Part shown: positions 7,710 to 16,515 of the stretch, piece by piece
Layout of the letters: every line of letters starts with the position of its first letter
How positions within the stretch are numbered: the first letter of the stretch is position 1
NCBI RefSeq assembly: GCF_021654795.1
Contig: NZ_AP025344.1
Coordinates: 1,502,501 to 1,566,500 of the forward strand
DNA from: Paenibacillus dendritiformis
Lineage (GTDB): Bacteria > Bacillota > Bacilli > Paenibacillales > Paenibacillaceae
DNA: 64,000 nt
Direction: 5' to 3'
Notes under the pieces: generated by a model
Seen by the model: the letters and a program-made list of their open reading frames with translations, nothing else
Told to the model about the DNA's origin: nothing
The model's database searches: none
Position numbers and translations under genes: made by a program

Positions 7710-10700
7710 ATGAGAAGGATAGTTTCCAGCATGTTAGTCCTCGCCCTGCTTCTTTCGCTATTCGCAGCATCAGCCTTTGCGAGTGAAGTTGAGCCTAACG
7801 AAGTTGTCCAGAGCGAAATTGAAGCAGAAGGAGGCACACAGCCCGAAGGGGGCGATTCAGTCAATGAAGCCATCCCGACCAAAGATGAACCCAATGATTT
7901 AACCAGTCAGACCACTCAACCCAATGAGACCGCACAACCCGAAGAGACTATAAATACAGTCTCTTCCGACAACACAGCCCGAACAGTAACAGACGGTCTG
8001 CATGTTGTAGTTTATTACGAGTCCGATCAAGGCTCCTACATCCCCGAGTTCAACTTAGAACTTTGGAATGTAGCAGAAAACAAATTGATTAGCAGTGCAG
8101 TAGGTAACAGCCAGAACTTCAGTAACGGCAAGTACAGCCTGATCTTCAATCACCCAGGCTACAGGCTTGGTGACCAGTTCGCACTAATCCTAAGAAGTGC
8201 TGACGGTATCATCGATGAGATTAATATTAATGGCTACAGCGTGAAGGTAAACACTCACTACAAGTTCGGTATTGAGCCTTTCGTTTACTATGAAGGAGTA
8301 AATGACGAGAAGGTTTTCCAAGACCTGACCGCTACGAAGCTAAGCCCCATCGAGGCTTCCCTTAAGACTAACCCGAAAAAGATTGGACTACAGCTCCAAT
8401 CCGAGTCAGGCTCGCCCTTGAAGCAGCTACCAATCATTATCAAGCTATTAGAGGGCAAGGGAACCTTAACCGCCAAGTCAGATGACAGTGGTATGGTATG
8501 GCTCGACAGCAACAAGCTAACTTGGAAATTCCTCGTTTCATCGGAAGGTAAGGTCGCCAAGGACGGTTCAAATGGCAAAGCCGAAATCGAGCTTCCTTCT
8601 ACAGTTATAGCCAACACGCAGAAGAGCGTCCTGACTTTCCCGATCATATTTGAAAATCAGGTAACCAGCGGCACTATGAAGGTAAACTTCACGACCGATG
8701 CCAATACAGACCTGAGTAAAGCATGGTCAGAATTCGATATTGCTCTTTCCGATCCGAATGGGGTATCCAGTACTTTCTCTGCGAATCTGGACACTACGGA
8801 GATCGAAGGCATCGCAGACGGCAAATACAAGGCATCGATCACATCCAAGTATGCGGAGGTCAAGCTCAATTCCGATGCCCTTGTTACCCTGAGTGATGGT
8901 AAAGGGGGCATCGGGGGCATCGTTAAGCCGAAACATTTCCTTGAAATCAGTAAGGACGGCAAACCATTCAACTTTTCCGTCATCAACGTTGAGAAGGTTG
9001 CGGACAAGCAATACAAAGGCACTAATCCAATCTCATTCGCGGTAACGCCGGGAGAATCGTTTATGATTAAGGATAACGATACAGGTAAAGTAGAGACAGT
9101 CGCCATCGACGCCAACTCCCCGATCACTAGAGTCGTTTTAGGTGCAGGAGTCGTTTTCGGCGGTTCGGCAAGCACACCCCATACAGGGGATGACCTAGTC
9201 TATTTGGTAATTGGTTTTATTTTGTCATTGACTGTAACGGCAGGATGTTTTGTTCTCTACAACAGAAAGCGTAAAAATTCGTCACCTAAGATTTCGGCAT
9301 TGAGTATTATGCTGGCGGTTGCATTGGTAGCTCCGCTTTTTGCTCCTTCAGGGGTTCACGCAGCTTCTTCGGATGCAAACGTGGGAGGTACTCCACCTGC
9401 ATCGGGCGGTGCTAATTCATCAACTGCGGCAGGAACGTTCCAAACCTCCGAGCGGATCGCCGTTTTGCAGTTTGGTTTCATCCCGAACAAGGTCAAATCG
9501 GATGGTAAAGGGGTTCTGAATCCTGATTCGAAGAAGGCTGATCTCGAAGATCCGTTCAAGTTCAATTATGAAGACCTATTGTTCTACATGGCTCCGAGCA
9601 AGACTTCGGACAACTTATTCCGTAAAGCTGGCTCAGGCTTAATCACCTTTGAGCGAGGAACTGGAGTATCGACTCTTTACGGAAACAACCCACTCTATCC
9701 AGATAGCCCTAAAGGTCAGAGCCATGCCGAGTTGATGAAGCGTACTTTGGATTACGCCGACAAAGCCATAGCCAAATCGAGCAATATCAACTACTTCGAG
9801 CAAATCATTGCCGATACGCTATACAATATCGCTCCAAGCGACTCGAATCGTTCTCTTTCCGGTGAAGGTAACGTGAAGGTGATTGGCGATTCCCTGAAAG
9901 GGATGATCGAAGCCTACATTCTCCGTCACGGTAGCCAAGATGCAGGAGAGCAGTTCGATGCCCAGGTCATTGGCAGTCTGATGTTCTCGGGGTATCTGAA
10001 TCTAATCAAGACCAATGGCATCTTGAAAGGCGAGGACTACATCGCATTCGAACAAATGATGCGTGACAAGTTCGACAAGAAAGAACTGATCTTCTTCGCC
10101 CAAACAGTTGTCGGCATCTCGGTCAAGGATAGTCGCAGTGCATATGATCGTGACTATGCCTTCATTTCGATGCATGATGCGACAGATTGGTATCTCTGGA
10201 CTAGACAAAAAGCTCGTCCGACGGATTCCGTTCTGCAGGGGTTAACAGCAAATCGAGAATTTGAAGCTGTCTCGAAAGGTGGAGCTACGTCTGCCGAGCA
10301 AGGTTCCCAATCTCCATACAAGGAGAACGGCAACCTTCCGAATACGTTCAGAACGTATGCCCGAGACTTCTACGCCAGAACGTTGAAACCAGTAAGTTCG
10401 GCAATCCCGATGACATCGGACGCTTCGGTCAATGGATTCGGTGGTTGGGGTTATCAACCTTGGGGCTACGGAGATGGGGAAGCGGCGAAGAAGCCTGCAA
10501 TTACAGCTGAGTTGAACGTAACGGTAGTCGACAAAAACGGTAACCCAACAAAGGATTCGTTCACGGTTCCAGTCAATGGATGGTCAGAAGAAAGCCAGAA
10601 GTATTTAAGCGATTTGAAGTCAGCAAGTGATGTATTCATCGCAGGGGGTATGTCTGTAGAACATAGCGGCAAGACATATGACATTCTTCCAGACGAAAGA

Positions 10701-12722
10701 GCTAAATTTGAACTAATTGATATGAAGGACAAAGAAAATCTCAATAAGCGTCAGCTTACGAAAGGAGCAACTGGAGAAGAGGGGATAGTTTCCATTCCGA
10801 CGTCTGGATCAGACCTTTGGGAAATCGAGCTTGGATGGGACACTCCGCTTCCACTTGATCTGCATAAGTATTTAGGCGGAACGACTTCGTTAGCTTCTTC
10901 TACTGTCGAGAACAAATATGAAGGTTCGGATGCTTACTCCAACGCTCAACTCACTTTATATGTTAAAGCCAAGGAAGATTCAATTGAGCCAATCACTTCG
11001 AACTATGATGTTCCGCAGTGGAGACTTTCGATGTTTTGGGATAACATCTCAGATAAAGGCATCAACAAAGCGAAGTTCAATTTGTCTTTACCGATCAGCA
11101 CGTTCACGAACCCTAAACTTAGTCCTTCTGGAAACACATTGTTCAGCTTAGTCGATCCGGACTTGAGCAGTACACCTTGGGCATTAAGCCGAGCGAAACT
11201 GTTTAATGATACACCAACTAAGAACATCTCGGTATATAACCCTGCAGCATCGTTCAATTTAGCTGGCGATCTGTTAGCTGTTCGAGACAACAGTTCGGTA
11301 GCCAACATCAAGTTGGCTTCATGGTTGAACAATTTCAGTTTGTTCGATGGAAGGATCGCTTCTGCAAGTACAGGGGTAACTGAGAATAAGCCAGTTGTAT
11401 CGAAGTCACATGATTTTAAATATGGGGTAAAAAGCCCTTATTCCTCCTATACGTACAGCGAGACGAGATACAATTGGGTTTCAACGCAGTATGGTGGTTA
11501 TTATGTTCCATATACTTGGTCGGGGTCGGCAACACCGTCGTATCTGACGGCAGACTATGAAACAAGCATCCGCTTTAACCGTTACATTCCGAAAGATAGC
11601 TCGGCTCCAAAAGCGATTGCCGATGCTTCCGATTCAGCTAACGGTATGTTCTGGCAAGCTAATCAAGGCAAAGAAACCTTTAAAGTGAACCCAGAGGTTC
11701 TATACGCCTATGATGATGCGTCAGGAAACACAAGTGTTGCCTTCGCCGCGGGCGATAAGCTGAGAGAAATTCGCCCTGTGAGCTACAATCTAGCGCAATT
11801 CGTTAATGTTGAGGTCAAGCCAGAGGTAGTCGGCGCAAGTACAGCGACTGATGCGAATGCCAAAGACTTAGCGAAGAATCTGAACGCTGGAGGTAAGCAG
11901 GTCATCTATAAGGGGTCAGCGATAACCACGAACTTTGAAGTGAAGGGCGAATTGGAGTTGAAGACCTTTGCTCTCGACATCGGTTCTTCTGCCCTTAAGA
12001 ACGCTTGGAATCCATCCTCGGCTTATAGTACGGATGCCATTAATGAAACATACTTGAGCGAGTATGCAGCTAAGGACGAAGCAACTGGTAAGTGGCAAGT
12101 AACATTCGATGCGAATGGTAAACTGGTCATCGACAATAAGGAGTATGGCGGTCAATCTGCCAAGCTGACAGTCATTGAGTCGAGTAAGGCTATCAAGGAA
12201 CATACTTTGGAAGTGCGCGGCGGCAAATTGGTCGGGGTTGATGGCAATCGAAACTTGGACAGCCTCCCGCAAGAATTGAAGGACGCTCTCACTCGGATGC
12301 ATATTCTCGGTAACGATAACATCTTCAATTCCTTCGAGAGCGGCAGTGGTGATAAGCTTACTGAGCAAGCCGTAGCGACTCTCGGTAATGCAGTGAGGGG
12401 CTCGAATGATTTGAAAGTTGGCTCTGGATGGTATGCAGAAGATACGACTACTCTGGTTGTTCGTGTCTATACAACAACCTTCGAATTGCCGAGCCATATG
12501 TATGTCGACAAAATACCGATGGAGATTCCAGGGCTTGAGGTATCTGGCGACAAGAATCAATTTTTCAGCAAGGGCTTCACTGGACATACGAAGCTGATCT
12601 ACAAAGTTGGTCATGTCGGCATGGTGTTCGACAGTTCCAAGGGCGACTTTGGCGGTAAACGGTCGATTGACTTCATAGTCGGGAACACATCTGTAATGGA
12701 CACATTCAGTACAGTTCAATAA
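7710..12722 (+). CDS. Giant two-part surface/secreted protein with internal sortase-like signal and second signal peptide
   Basis: 1670 aa starting with a clear signal peptide (MRRIVSSMLVLALLLSLFAA, then SAFAS). Residues 30-485 are a secreted region rich in beta-type sequence. At 488-495 comes STPHTGDD, resembling the LPxTG-type sortase motif, then a membrane span (about 498-518), a basic cluster (YNRKRK) and a second hydrophobic segment ending GVHAASS (about 531-553), which looks like another signal peptide. The remaining ~1115 residues are again exported-type sequence that I do not recognise. The ORF is continuous, so this is a natural or recent fusion of a sortase-anchored protein with a downstream secreted protein. 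ATG 7710 follows GGGAGG (7695-7700). No sortase gene was seen in the window. Confidence 0.75.
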   Translation: MRRIVSSMLVLALLLSLFAASAFASEVEPNEVVQSEIEAEGGTQPEGGDSVNEAIPTKDEPNDLTSQTTQPNETAQPEETINTVSSDNTARTVTDGLHVVVYYESDQGSYIPEFNLELWNVAENKLISSAVGNSQNFSNGKYSLIFNHPGYRLGDQFALILRSADGIIDEININGYSVKVNTHYKFGIEPFVYYEGVNDEKVFQDLTATKLSPIEASLKTNPKKIGLQLQSESGSPLKQLPIIIKLLEGKGTLTAKSDDSGMVWLDSNKLTWKFLVSSEGKVAKDGSNGKAEIELPSTVIANTQKSVLTFPIIFENQVTSGTMKVNFTTDANTDLSKAWSEFDIALSDPNGVSSTFSANLDTTEIEGIADGKYKASITSKYAEVKLNSDALVTLSDGKGGIGGIVKPKHFLEISKDGKPFNFSVINVEKVADKQYKGTNPISFAVTPGESFMIKDNDTGKVETVAIDANSPITRVVLGAGVVFGGSASTPHTGDDLVYLVIGFILSLTVTAGCFVLYNRKRKNSSPKISALSIMLAVALVAPLFAPSGVHAASSDANVGGTPPASGGANSSTAAGTFQTSERIAVLQFGFIPNKVKSDGKGVLNPDSKKADLEDPFKFNYEDLLFYMAPSKTSDNLFRKAGSGLITFERGTGVSTLYGNNPLYPDSPKGQSHAELMKRTLDYADKAIAKSSNINYFEQIIADTLYNIAPSDSNRSLSGEGNVKVIGDSLKGMIEAYILRHGSQDAGEQFDAQVIGSLMFSGYLNLIKTNGILKGEDYIAFEQMMRDKFDKKELIFFAQTVVGISVKDSRSAYDRDYAFISMHDATDWYLWTRQKARPTDSVLQGLTANREFEAVSKGGATSAEQGSQSPYKENGNLPNTFRTYARDFYARTLKPVSSAIPMTSDASVNGFGGWGYQPWGYGDGEAAKKPAITAELNVTVVDKNGNPTKDSFTVPVNGWSEESQKYLSDLKSASDVFIAGGMSVEHSGKTYDILPDERAKFELIDMKDKENLNKRQLTKGATGEEGIVSIPTSGSDLWEIELGWDTPLPLDLHKYLGGTTSLASSTVENKYEGSDAYSNAQLTLYVKAKEDSIEPITSNYDVPQWRLSMFWDNISDKGINKAKFNLSLPISTFTNPKLSPSGNTLFSLVDPDLSSTPWALSRAKLFNDTPTKNISVYNPAASFNLAGDLLAVRDNSSVANIKLASWLNNFSLFDGRIASASTGVTENKPVVSKSHDFKYGVKSPYSSYTYSETRYNWVSTQYGGYYVPYTWSGSATPSYLTADYETSIRFNRYIPKDSSAPKAIADASDSANGMFWQANQGKETFKVNPEVLYAYDDASGNTSVAFAAGDKLREIRPVSYNLAQFVNVEVKPEVVGASTATDANAKDLAKNLNAGGKQVIYKGSAITTNFEVKGELELKTFALDIGSSALKNAWNPSSAYSTDAINETYLSEYAAKDEATGKWQVTFDANGKLVIDNKEYGGQSAKLTVIESSKAIKEHTLEVRGGKLVGVDGNRNLDSLPQELKDALTRMHILGNDNIFNSFESGSGDKLTEQAVATLGNAVRGSNDLKVGSGWYAEDTTTLVVRVYTTTFELPSHMYVDKIPMEIPGLEVSGDKNQFFSKGFTGHTKLIYKVGHVGMVFDSSKGDFGGKRSIDFIVGNTSVMDTFSTVQ

Positions 12723-12738
12723 AGCTCCACCTTAATAG

Positions 12739-12768
12739 GAGGTGTCGAGAAATCGGCACCTTCTTTAT
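12739..12768 (+). terminator. Terminator
   Basis: AGGTGTCGA (12740-12748) pairs with TCGGCACCT (12753-12761) and is followed by a T-rich tail. Nearly the same hairpin recurs at 13171-13202. Confidence 0.8.
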
Positions 12769-12847
12769 ATTTGGGGTTCAATTCACCAACGTTTCAAGTT
12801 ATAGTAGATACATTTATTTTCTACCATTCTTGAAATGAGGTGATGTT

Positions 12848-13162
12848 ATGGCTAAATTATCCGAGTTGTCGTTGTATGCCAGATTCAAGTGGGCGGTTCC
12901 AGTCGTTCCCACGGTTAAAAAGGATGAAGGGTTCTTCAGTGATCCGAAGCCTTGGGATTTTGATGAGCCAGTGCTGGAGCTGATTGAACAGATGTTTGTT
13001 GAAATCGAGGAATTCTTTTCTACGAAGAACATGCCAGTAGAAGTGGCAATTTACGAAATCAGGGAAGTATTCGACCGGCTCCATGTGGAGATGTACAGTC
13101 CACATCAGGAAGTCTACATGATCGTGGAGAAGTACAAGAAGCTATCCGAAAACCTATTTTAA
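12848..13162 (+). CDS. Small hypothetical protein
   Basis: 104 aa, soluble, acidic, with a likely helical C-terminal half (VLELIEQMFVEIEEFFSTKN). No family recognised. GAGGTGA (12837-12843) precedes ATG 12848. It lies between two almost identical hairpin terminators, so it seems to be its own transcription unit. Confidence 0.7.
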   Translation: MAKLSELSLYARFKWAVPVVPTVKKDEGFFSDPKPWDFDEPVLELIEQMFVEIEEFFSTKNMPVEVAIYEIREVFDRLHVEMYSPHQEVYMIVEKYKKLSENLF

Positions 13163-13170
13163 CTTTGTGG

Positions 13171-13202
13171 AGGGTGTCGAGAAAATCGGCACCTTCTTTT
13201 TA
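13171..13202 (+). terminator. Terminator, near-copy of the one at 12739
   Basis: GGTGTCGA (13173-13180) pairs with TCGGCACC (13186-13193), then CTTTTT. It shares most of its bases with the hairpin 430 bp upstream, suggesting local duplication. Confidence 0.8.
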
Positions 13203-13436
13203 TGGGACGATTATTTTATAAGCGTTCGATTGTTTAGTTCGATTTTAATGGGGTTCCTGTAGAAGGTTATTACTAATCGTTTCAAGCAGGATAAGGTTCC
13301 TTTGATTCCCCGCCATCCCTCCAACCTTTGAATGGGATTCGCACAACTATTATTTACAAGCATTTGTATGGAGTTGGGACGACAAGGGGCTTACATAACT
13401 TAACTTCAACACATGATTCAAGAGTCAACAGCTTCT
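13203..13436. other. Non-coding spacer with pyrimidine-rich repeat
   Basis: No gene is visible. It holds one copy of CCATCCCTCCAACC (13313-13326), which also occurs at 6111 and 15153. No confident promoter was found. Confidence 0.5.
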
Positions 13437-13459
13437 AAGTGATTAAAATTCAATCACTT
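13437..13459 (+). promoter_or_regulatory. Inverted repeat directly before a ribosome binding site
   Basis: AAGTGATT (13437-13444) and AATCACTT (13452-13459) form a perfect 8-bp inverted repeat with a 7-base loop, ending at the base before GGAGG (13460-13464) of the next gene. It could be a repressor operator or an mRNA hairpin limiting translation of the methyltransferase operon. Confidence 0.55.
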
Positions 13460-13472
13460 GGAGGTAAGCGGT

Positions 13473-14240
13473 ATGAATGAGAAAGATTCGTCGGTTTCAA
13501 TTGGGGTTCAGAGCATTGATGAAAAGATTGAAGAGTTCAAAGGGAGTGCCGCCAAGGAAGCCGATTTCATTTGGGGCGTCGATGTATTTTATGGGTGGCA
13601 GTCAGCATCCGGTCGTGAAAAGAACGTGGTGGAAGTTACTTGTAAACTGGACGGTCAGAAGTTCTATTATCTACTCGAAGACTTGCGGGATATCAAGCAG
13701 ACGGATCTGGTTATTAAGAGCCTTGGTTCAATTGCTCTCATCAAGCGCAGTTACATTAAGCACTTTGTCGATGTTGCTGACGGAATGATCATGGAAAAGA
13801 AGCAGAAATTGATGGACTGTATCGATGTGTATGTTCCATTTGATTTGGGGTCATTGAATGCCCTGCAGCATTATCGACTTGTTTATCGGCACTTTCAGGA
13901 AAACCAGGAGAAGTTCCCTTCAAAGATCAGCAACACCTTTAATTCGGAGGAACATGAAGGAGCAATCCTTGATGTAGAGTACCCTGTCGACAAAGAAGGC
14001 GTTCTGACAATTGCGTTTTTGCGCGAAGACTTTAGGAGTCTGTTCAGTGTCAGGAATGACAATGAGTACAATCAAATTCTTGATGCTTTGCATACTCTTG
14101 GGGTTCTGATTCCGAATTCAGGCAAAAAGAAAAAGAAGTCGGAGGCATTCACATTTGAACGCACCTTGTCAAAAGGGGTTGAAGTAAAATTCTTCATGAT
14201 TCGTATTGACCCATCTTTATTCAAGGGGGAACTAGCGTAA
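13473..14240 (+). CDS. Hypothetical protein coupled to DNA methyltransferase
   Basis: 255 aa, soluble, not recognised. It includes the segment LGSLNALQHYRLVYRHFQEN and a lysine-rich stretch (SGKKKKKSE, about 217-225) near the C-terminus, which could contact nucleic acid. ATG 13473 has GGAGG 8 bases upstream. Its stop codon overlaps the next start (TAATG at 14238-14242), so it is translationally coupled to the adenine methyltransferase. The pairing suggests a regulator, DNA-binding partner or restriction partner, but no nuclease motif was seen. Confidence 0.7.
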   Translation: MNEKDSSVSIGVQSIDEKIEEFKGSAAKEADFIWGVDVFYGWQSASGREKNVVEVTCKLDGQKFYYLLEDLRDIKQTDLVIKSLGSIALIKRSYIKHFVDVADGMIMEKKQKLMDCIDVYVPFDLGSLNALQHYRLVYRHFQENQEKFPSKISNTFNSEEHEGAILDVEYPVDKEGVLTIAFLREDFRSLFSVRNDNEYNQILDALHTLGVLIPNSGKKKKKSEAFTFERTLSKGVEVKFFMIRIDPSLFKGELA

Positions 14241-15136
14241 TGGCAACTAGACCAGATCCGTTCCCGACCCTTGGCGGAAAATCGCAGATCATTGATCGAA
14301 TGGTTGAGATATTCCAGTATTGCATTGAAGAATATGGTTTGACAGGAGCAGCCGATTATTTCATGGGTGGTAATCGGCTTTTCCTCCACCTTGATTGTGA
14401 CCAGATTAAGTTCAAACTGGCTAATGAGATCGATCGAGGGGTTGTCGCGTTTTTCAAATGCTTGCAAGACCCATACAAGACTGATCAAATAATCGATTCA
14501 ATTTGGGAGCTGGCGGATTATGTTGATACTGAGAAGCGCTTTACAACAGCTTGTGAAATAAGGCTGGATGAGCAAACCGATGAAATTATCTCAGGCGCTT
14601 TGACGTATATCGTTACCATGCATAGCAGGGCAACAAATAGGCAGAATTTCTGCAAAGCAAACGTAGGAACCAAACTAATTCTTTCTAGTCTGGACAAGTT
14701 GGTAGGTTTCGATGAAATCATTGGTGACGTTCAGATTTACTGCGGAGATTATAAAGAACAGTTCCATAAGTATAAGCATCGGGAAGACCTTCTTGTGTGG
14801 CTAGATCCCCCATATCTGACCACAGAAGCTGTTGAGGGGAAGATGGGTAATCGGAAGAAAACAAAAGCTACAAATGGTTATGTCCATCCGTTCACTAAAG
14901 AGGATCATGAATTAATGATCGACAACATAACGTCACCTGAATGTAAGAACAAAATTATTGTAAGTGGGTATAAAAATGATGTTTATAGTCGACTTGAGCA
15001 GAATGGATTTTACAGGTATTTCGTTGGAATGGTTCACGTCCCGAGTTCAGGGACAGGTAAAATGATTGCCGAATATATTTGGAGTAACATCAAAATTCCT
15101 GAATGGGTTCTTGAATGGACACATAATGCCGAGTAG
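14240..15136 (+). CDS. D12-class DNA adenine-N6 methyltransferase
   Basis: 298 aa. The order GGKSQIIDRM (12-21), FMGGNRLFL (41-49, the FxGG AdoMet-binding motif), NEIDRGVVAFF (62-72) and DPPY (189-192, catalytic motif IV) is that of Dam-like D12 enzymes, which transfer a methyl group from S-adenosylmethionine to adenine N6. It overlaps the preceding gene by one base. No cognate restriction enzyme is adjacent, so it reads as an orphan methyltransferase, common on mobile elements for protecting DNA on entry. The target sequence cannot be read from the protein. Confidence 0.9.
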   Translation: MATRPDPFPTLGGKSQIIDRMVEIFQYCIEEYGLTGAADYFMGGNRLFLHLDCDQIKFKLANEIDRGVVAFFKCLQDPYKTDQIIDSIWELADYVDTEKRFTTACEIRLDEQTDEIISGALTYIVTMHSRATNRQNFCKANVGTKLILSSLDKLVGFDEIIGDVQIYCGDYKEQFHKYKHREDLLVWLDPPYLTTEAVEGKMGNRKKTKATNGYVHPFTKEDHELMIDNITSPECKNKIIVSGYKNDVYSRLEQNGFYRYFVGMVHVPSSGTGKMIAEYIWSNIKIPEWVLEWTHNAE

Positions 15137-15927
15137 AAGGATTGAACTCCCTCCATCCCTCCAACCTGTATAACTCGAAATATGCTGATTCTGTTGAATT
15201 ATCTTGATTTGGCTTAATAACCCTTGAGAACGGCAATAACGACAGTCTTATACAGTAACGATCAGAAAAACACTCTCGACCACACTCTCGACCACACTCT
15301 CGACCAGGCAATCTGCGCTGAGAGTGTTTTTCTCTATGCCTAAAGGAACAAATTGGGCGTAATTTTTGAATTACGAGAGCTGTAACTGACAGCATGTTGT
15401 CGCAAACACCTTCTATAAACACACTTTTTTGAGCAGAGAACTTTACGAACTACCGCGAGATATATGTTAAAACACACTTCACCCCTTATCTGGCGCGGGT
15501 TTCTAGCAAGTCGTGTCGAAAGCTGTCAGTAAGAACGACGAAGAAGGGATTTCGAGGGGATTCTTTGTTCGATTGAAGAAGGCGATGAAATTCCGATTTA
15601 ATCAACATATCGGATCGATATTCTATGATCCTGTTTTTCCGTAACTCCCAACTTTCTCCGAATGTAAGTCTATTCCAATAGCGGTCGCCATGTTCCCTAC
15701 AGCGGCGGATTTTGCTCGGCGGTCAAAATCGGCTCTTATAGCCGCCCTCTCCCTTGGCAGGTCTGTTACCCTTAGTTTTGCCCTTTCGGTCGCTTACAGG
15801 GGCATTCAGCGCGTCCTGCTCGGTTGTCGCCCTGCCGCTCTGTAGGGGTTCTCGTTTTTCCAGTCGTACCAAGGGTTTTCGGGCTTTTGGGCGGTAAAAA
15901 ACTCTTTGAAAAATCGGTAAAAATGAC
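15137..15927. other. Long non-coding control region
   Basis: Almost 900 bases lie between the methyltransferase and the next gene. From left to right it has a pyrimidine-rich repeat (15146-15166, identical to 6104-6124), a strong hairpin with three tandem 12-mers (15264-15333), and a GC-rich stretch (about 15640-15900) rich in short G and C runs against AT-rich neighbours. No coding frame with a start and ribosome binding site was found. Its compositional contrast and place ahead of an operon would suit a transfer or replication origin, but I saw no decisive nick-site or iteron motif. Confidence 0.5.
15264..15333. terminator. Bidirectional hairpin with three 12-bp direct repeats
   Basis: AGAAAAACACTCTC (15264-15277) pairs perfectly with GAGAGTGTTTTTCT (15320-15333). 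Between them CACTCTCGACCA is repeated exactly three times (15271-15306), so the right arm could pair with any of three copies. A-rich and T-rich flanks allow termination in both directions. Confidence 0.75.
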
Positions 15928-15956
15928 TTGATTACCCGTTAAATCTACGCTATACT
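15928..15956 (+). promoter_or_regulatory. Sigma-A-type promoter of the 16-18 kb operon
   Basis: TTGATT (15928-15933) and TATACT (15951-15956) are separated by 17 bases, about 80 bases upstream of the first small gene. Confidence 0.65.
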
Positions 15957-15975
15957 CACAACAAATTAAAAGTAT

Positions 15976-15999
15976 TAAATTTACTAAAAAGTAAATTTA
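15976..15999 (+). promoter_or_regulatory. Palindrome at the transcription start, candidate operator
   Basis: TAAATTTACT and AGTAAATTTA form a perfect 10-bp inverted repeat around AAAA. It begins 20 bases after the -10 box, where a bound repressor would block transcription. The AT-rich arms argue for a protein site rather than a stable RNA hairpin. Confidence 0.55.
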
Positions 16000-16035
16000 A
16001 GTAAATAAAAAGAGGAATTAGGGAGGATGATGAAG

Positions 16036-16218
16036 ATGTTTACAGTTTTGATGGTTTTGGGGGTTGTTTTGTTTCTGCCATTTGTACTTCTGAATTTGGA
16101 ACTTGTGAAGATTGGTTTTAATAGAGAAGTGCCGATTACTCATCGAAACATTGCCGGATATGCACTAATCATTGAAGCGGCAGTAATTGGGATCTTAGCC
16201 GTGCTTTTAATCTTGTAA
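16036..16218 (+). CDS. Small two-span membrane protein
   Basis: 60 aa with hydrophobic segments at about 1-20 and 41-60 separated by a short polar loop (FNREVPITHRN). No family recognised. ATG 16036 is preferred because GGGAGG (16021-16026) lies 9 bases upstream; ATG 16027 and 16030 are too close. First gene of the operon behind the promoter at 15928. Confidence 0.6.
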   Translation: MFTVLMVLGVVLFLPFVLLNLELVKIGFNREVPITHRNIAGYALIIEAAVIGILAVLLIL

Positions 16219-16278
16219 TTTGCAACAGTTAACGTGAAGCCTGTAAAAGAACACGATGAAACGAGAGGAGTGAACTTC

Positions 16279-16500
16279 ATGGCAGACAAAGTTCCTATGC
16301 AATATGATGCTGATGCAGATCGGTGGTATGTGATTCTCAATGATAAAAAATGCTGGATGCATTGCGGTGAAGGTTTTGAGCTTTACATTTGTGGTGATCA
16401 AGTTCCATGTCGGCTTGAACTAGACCATGAATGGTATGTAGTCATTCAAGGTATCAACTTCAATTTAAGAAAAGGAACTAAGTACATGGTTAATGTATAA
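16279..16500 (+). CDS. DUF5348-like small protein
   Basis: 73 aa. The pattern DRWYVILNDKKCWMHCGEGFELYICGDQVPCRLELDHEWYVV (given here as its key parts: W-x-x-x-L-N, LHCG-like MHCG, D-x-VPCRLE, WYVV) resembles the DUF5348 family, short beta-rich proteins frequent on Firmicute mobile elements and of unknown function. ATG 16279 has GAGGAG upstream, and the upstream in-frame extension has none. It lies 60 bases after the small membrane gene and 15 before the resolvase-like gene, in one operon. Confidence 0.6.
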   Translation: MADKVPMQYDADADRWYVILNDKKCWMHCGEGFELYICGDQVPCRLELDHEWYVVIQGINFNLRKGTKYMVNV

Positions 16501-16515
16501 GAGAGGGGTAAAAAT

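Noticed and set aside
11916..12719. Minus-strand 267-codon frame
   Set aside because: It lies wholly inside the 1670-aa secreted protein, has no binding site and matches nothing.
15271..15306. Possible CRISPR-like array
   Set aside because: Three exact 12-mers without spacers inside a hairpin, and no cas genes, do not make a CRISPR array.
15720..15900. Minus-strand peptide ending ENPYRAAGRQPSRTR
   Set aside because: The frame is only ~40 codons between stops with no start codon, so it is treated as chance.
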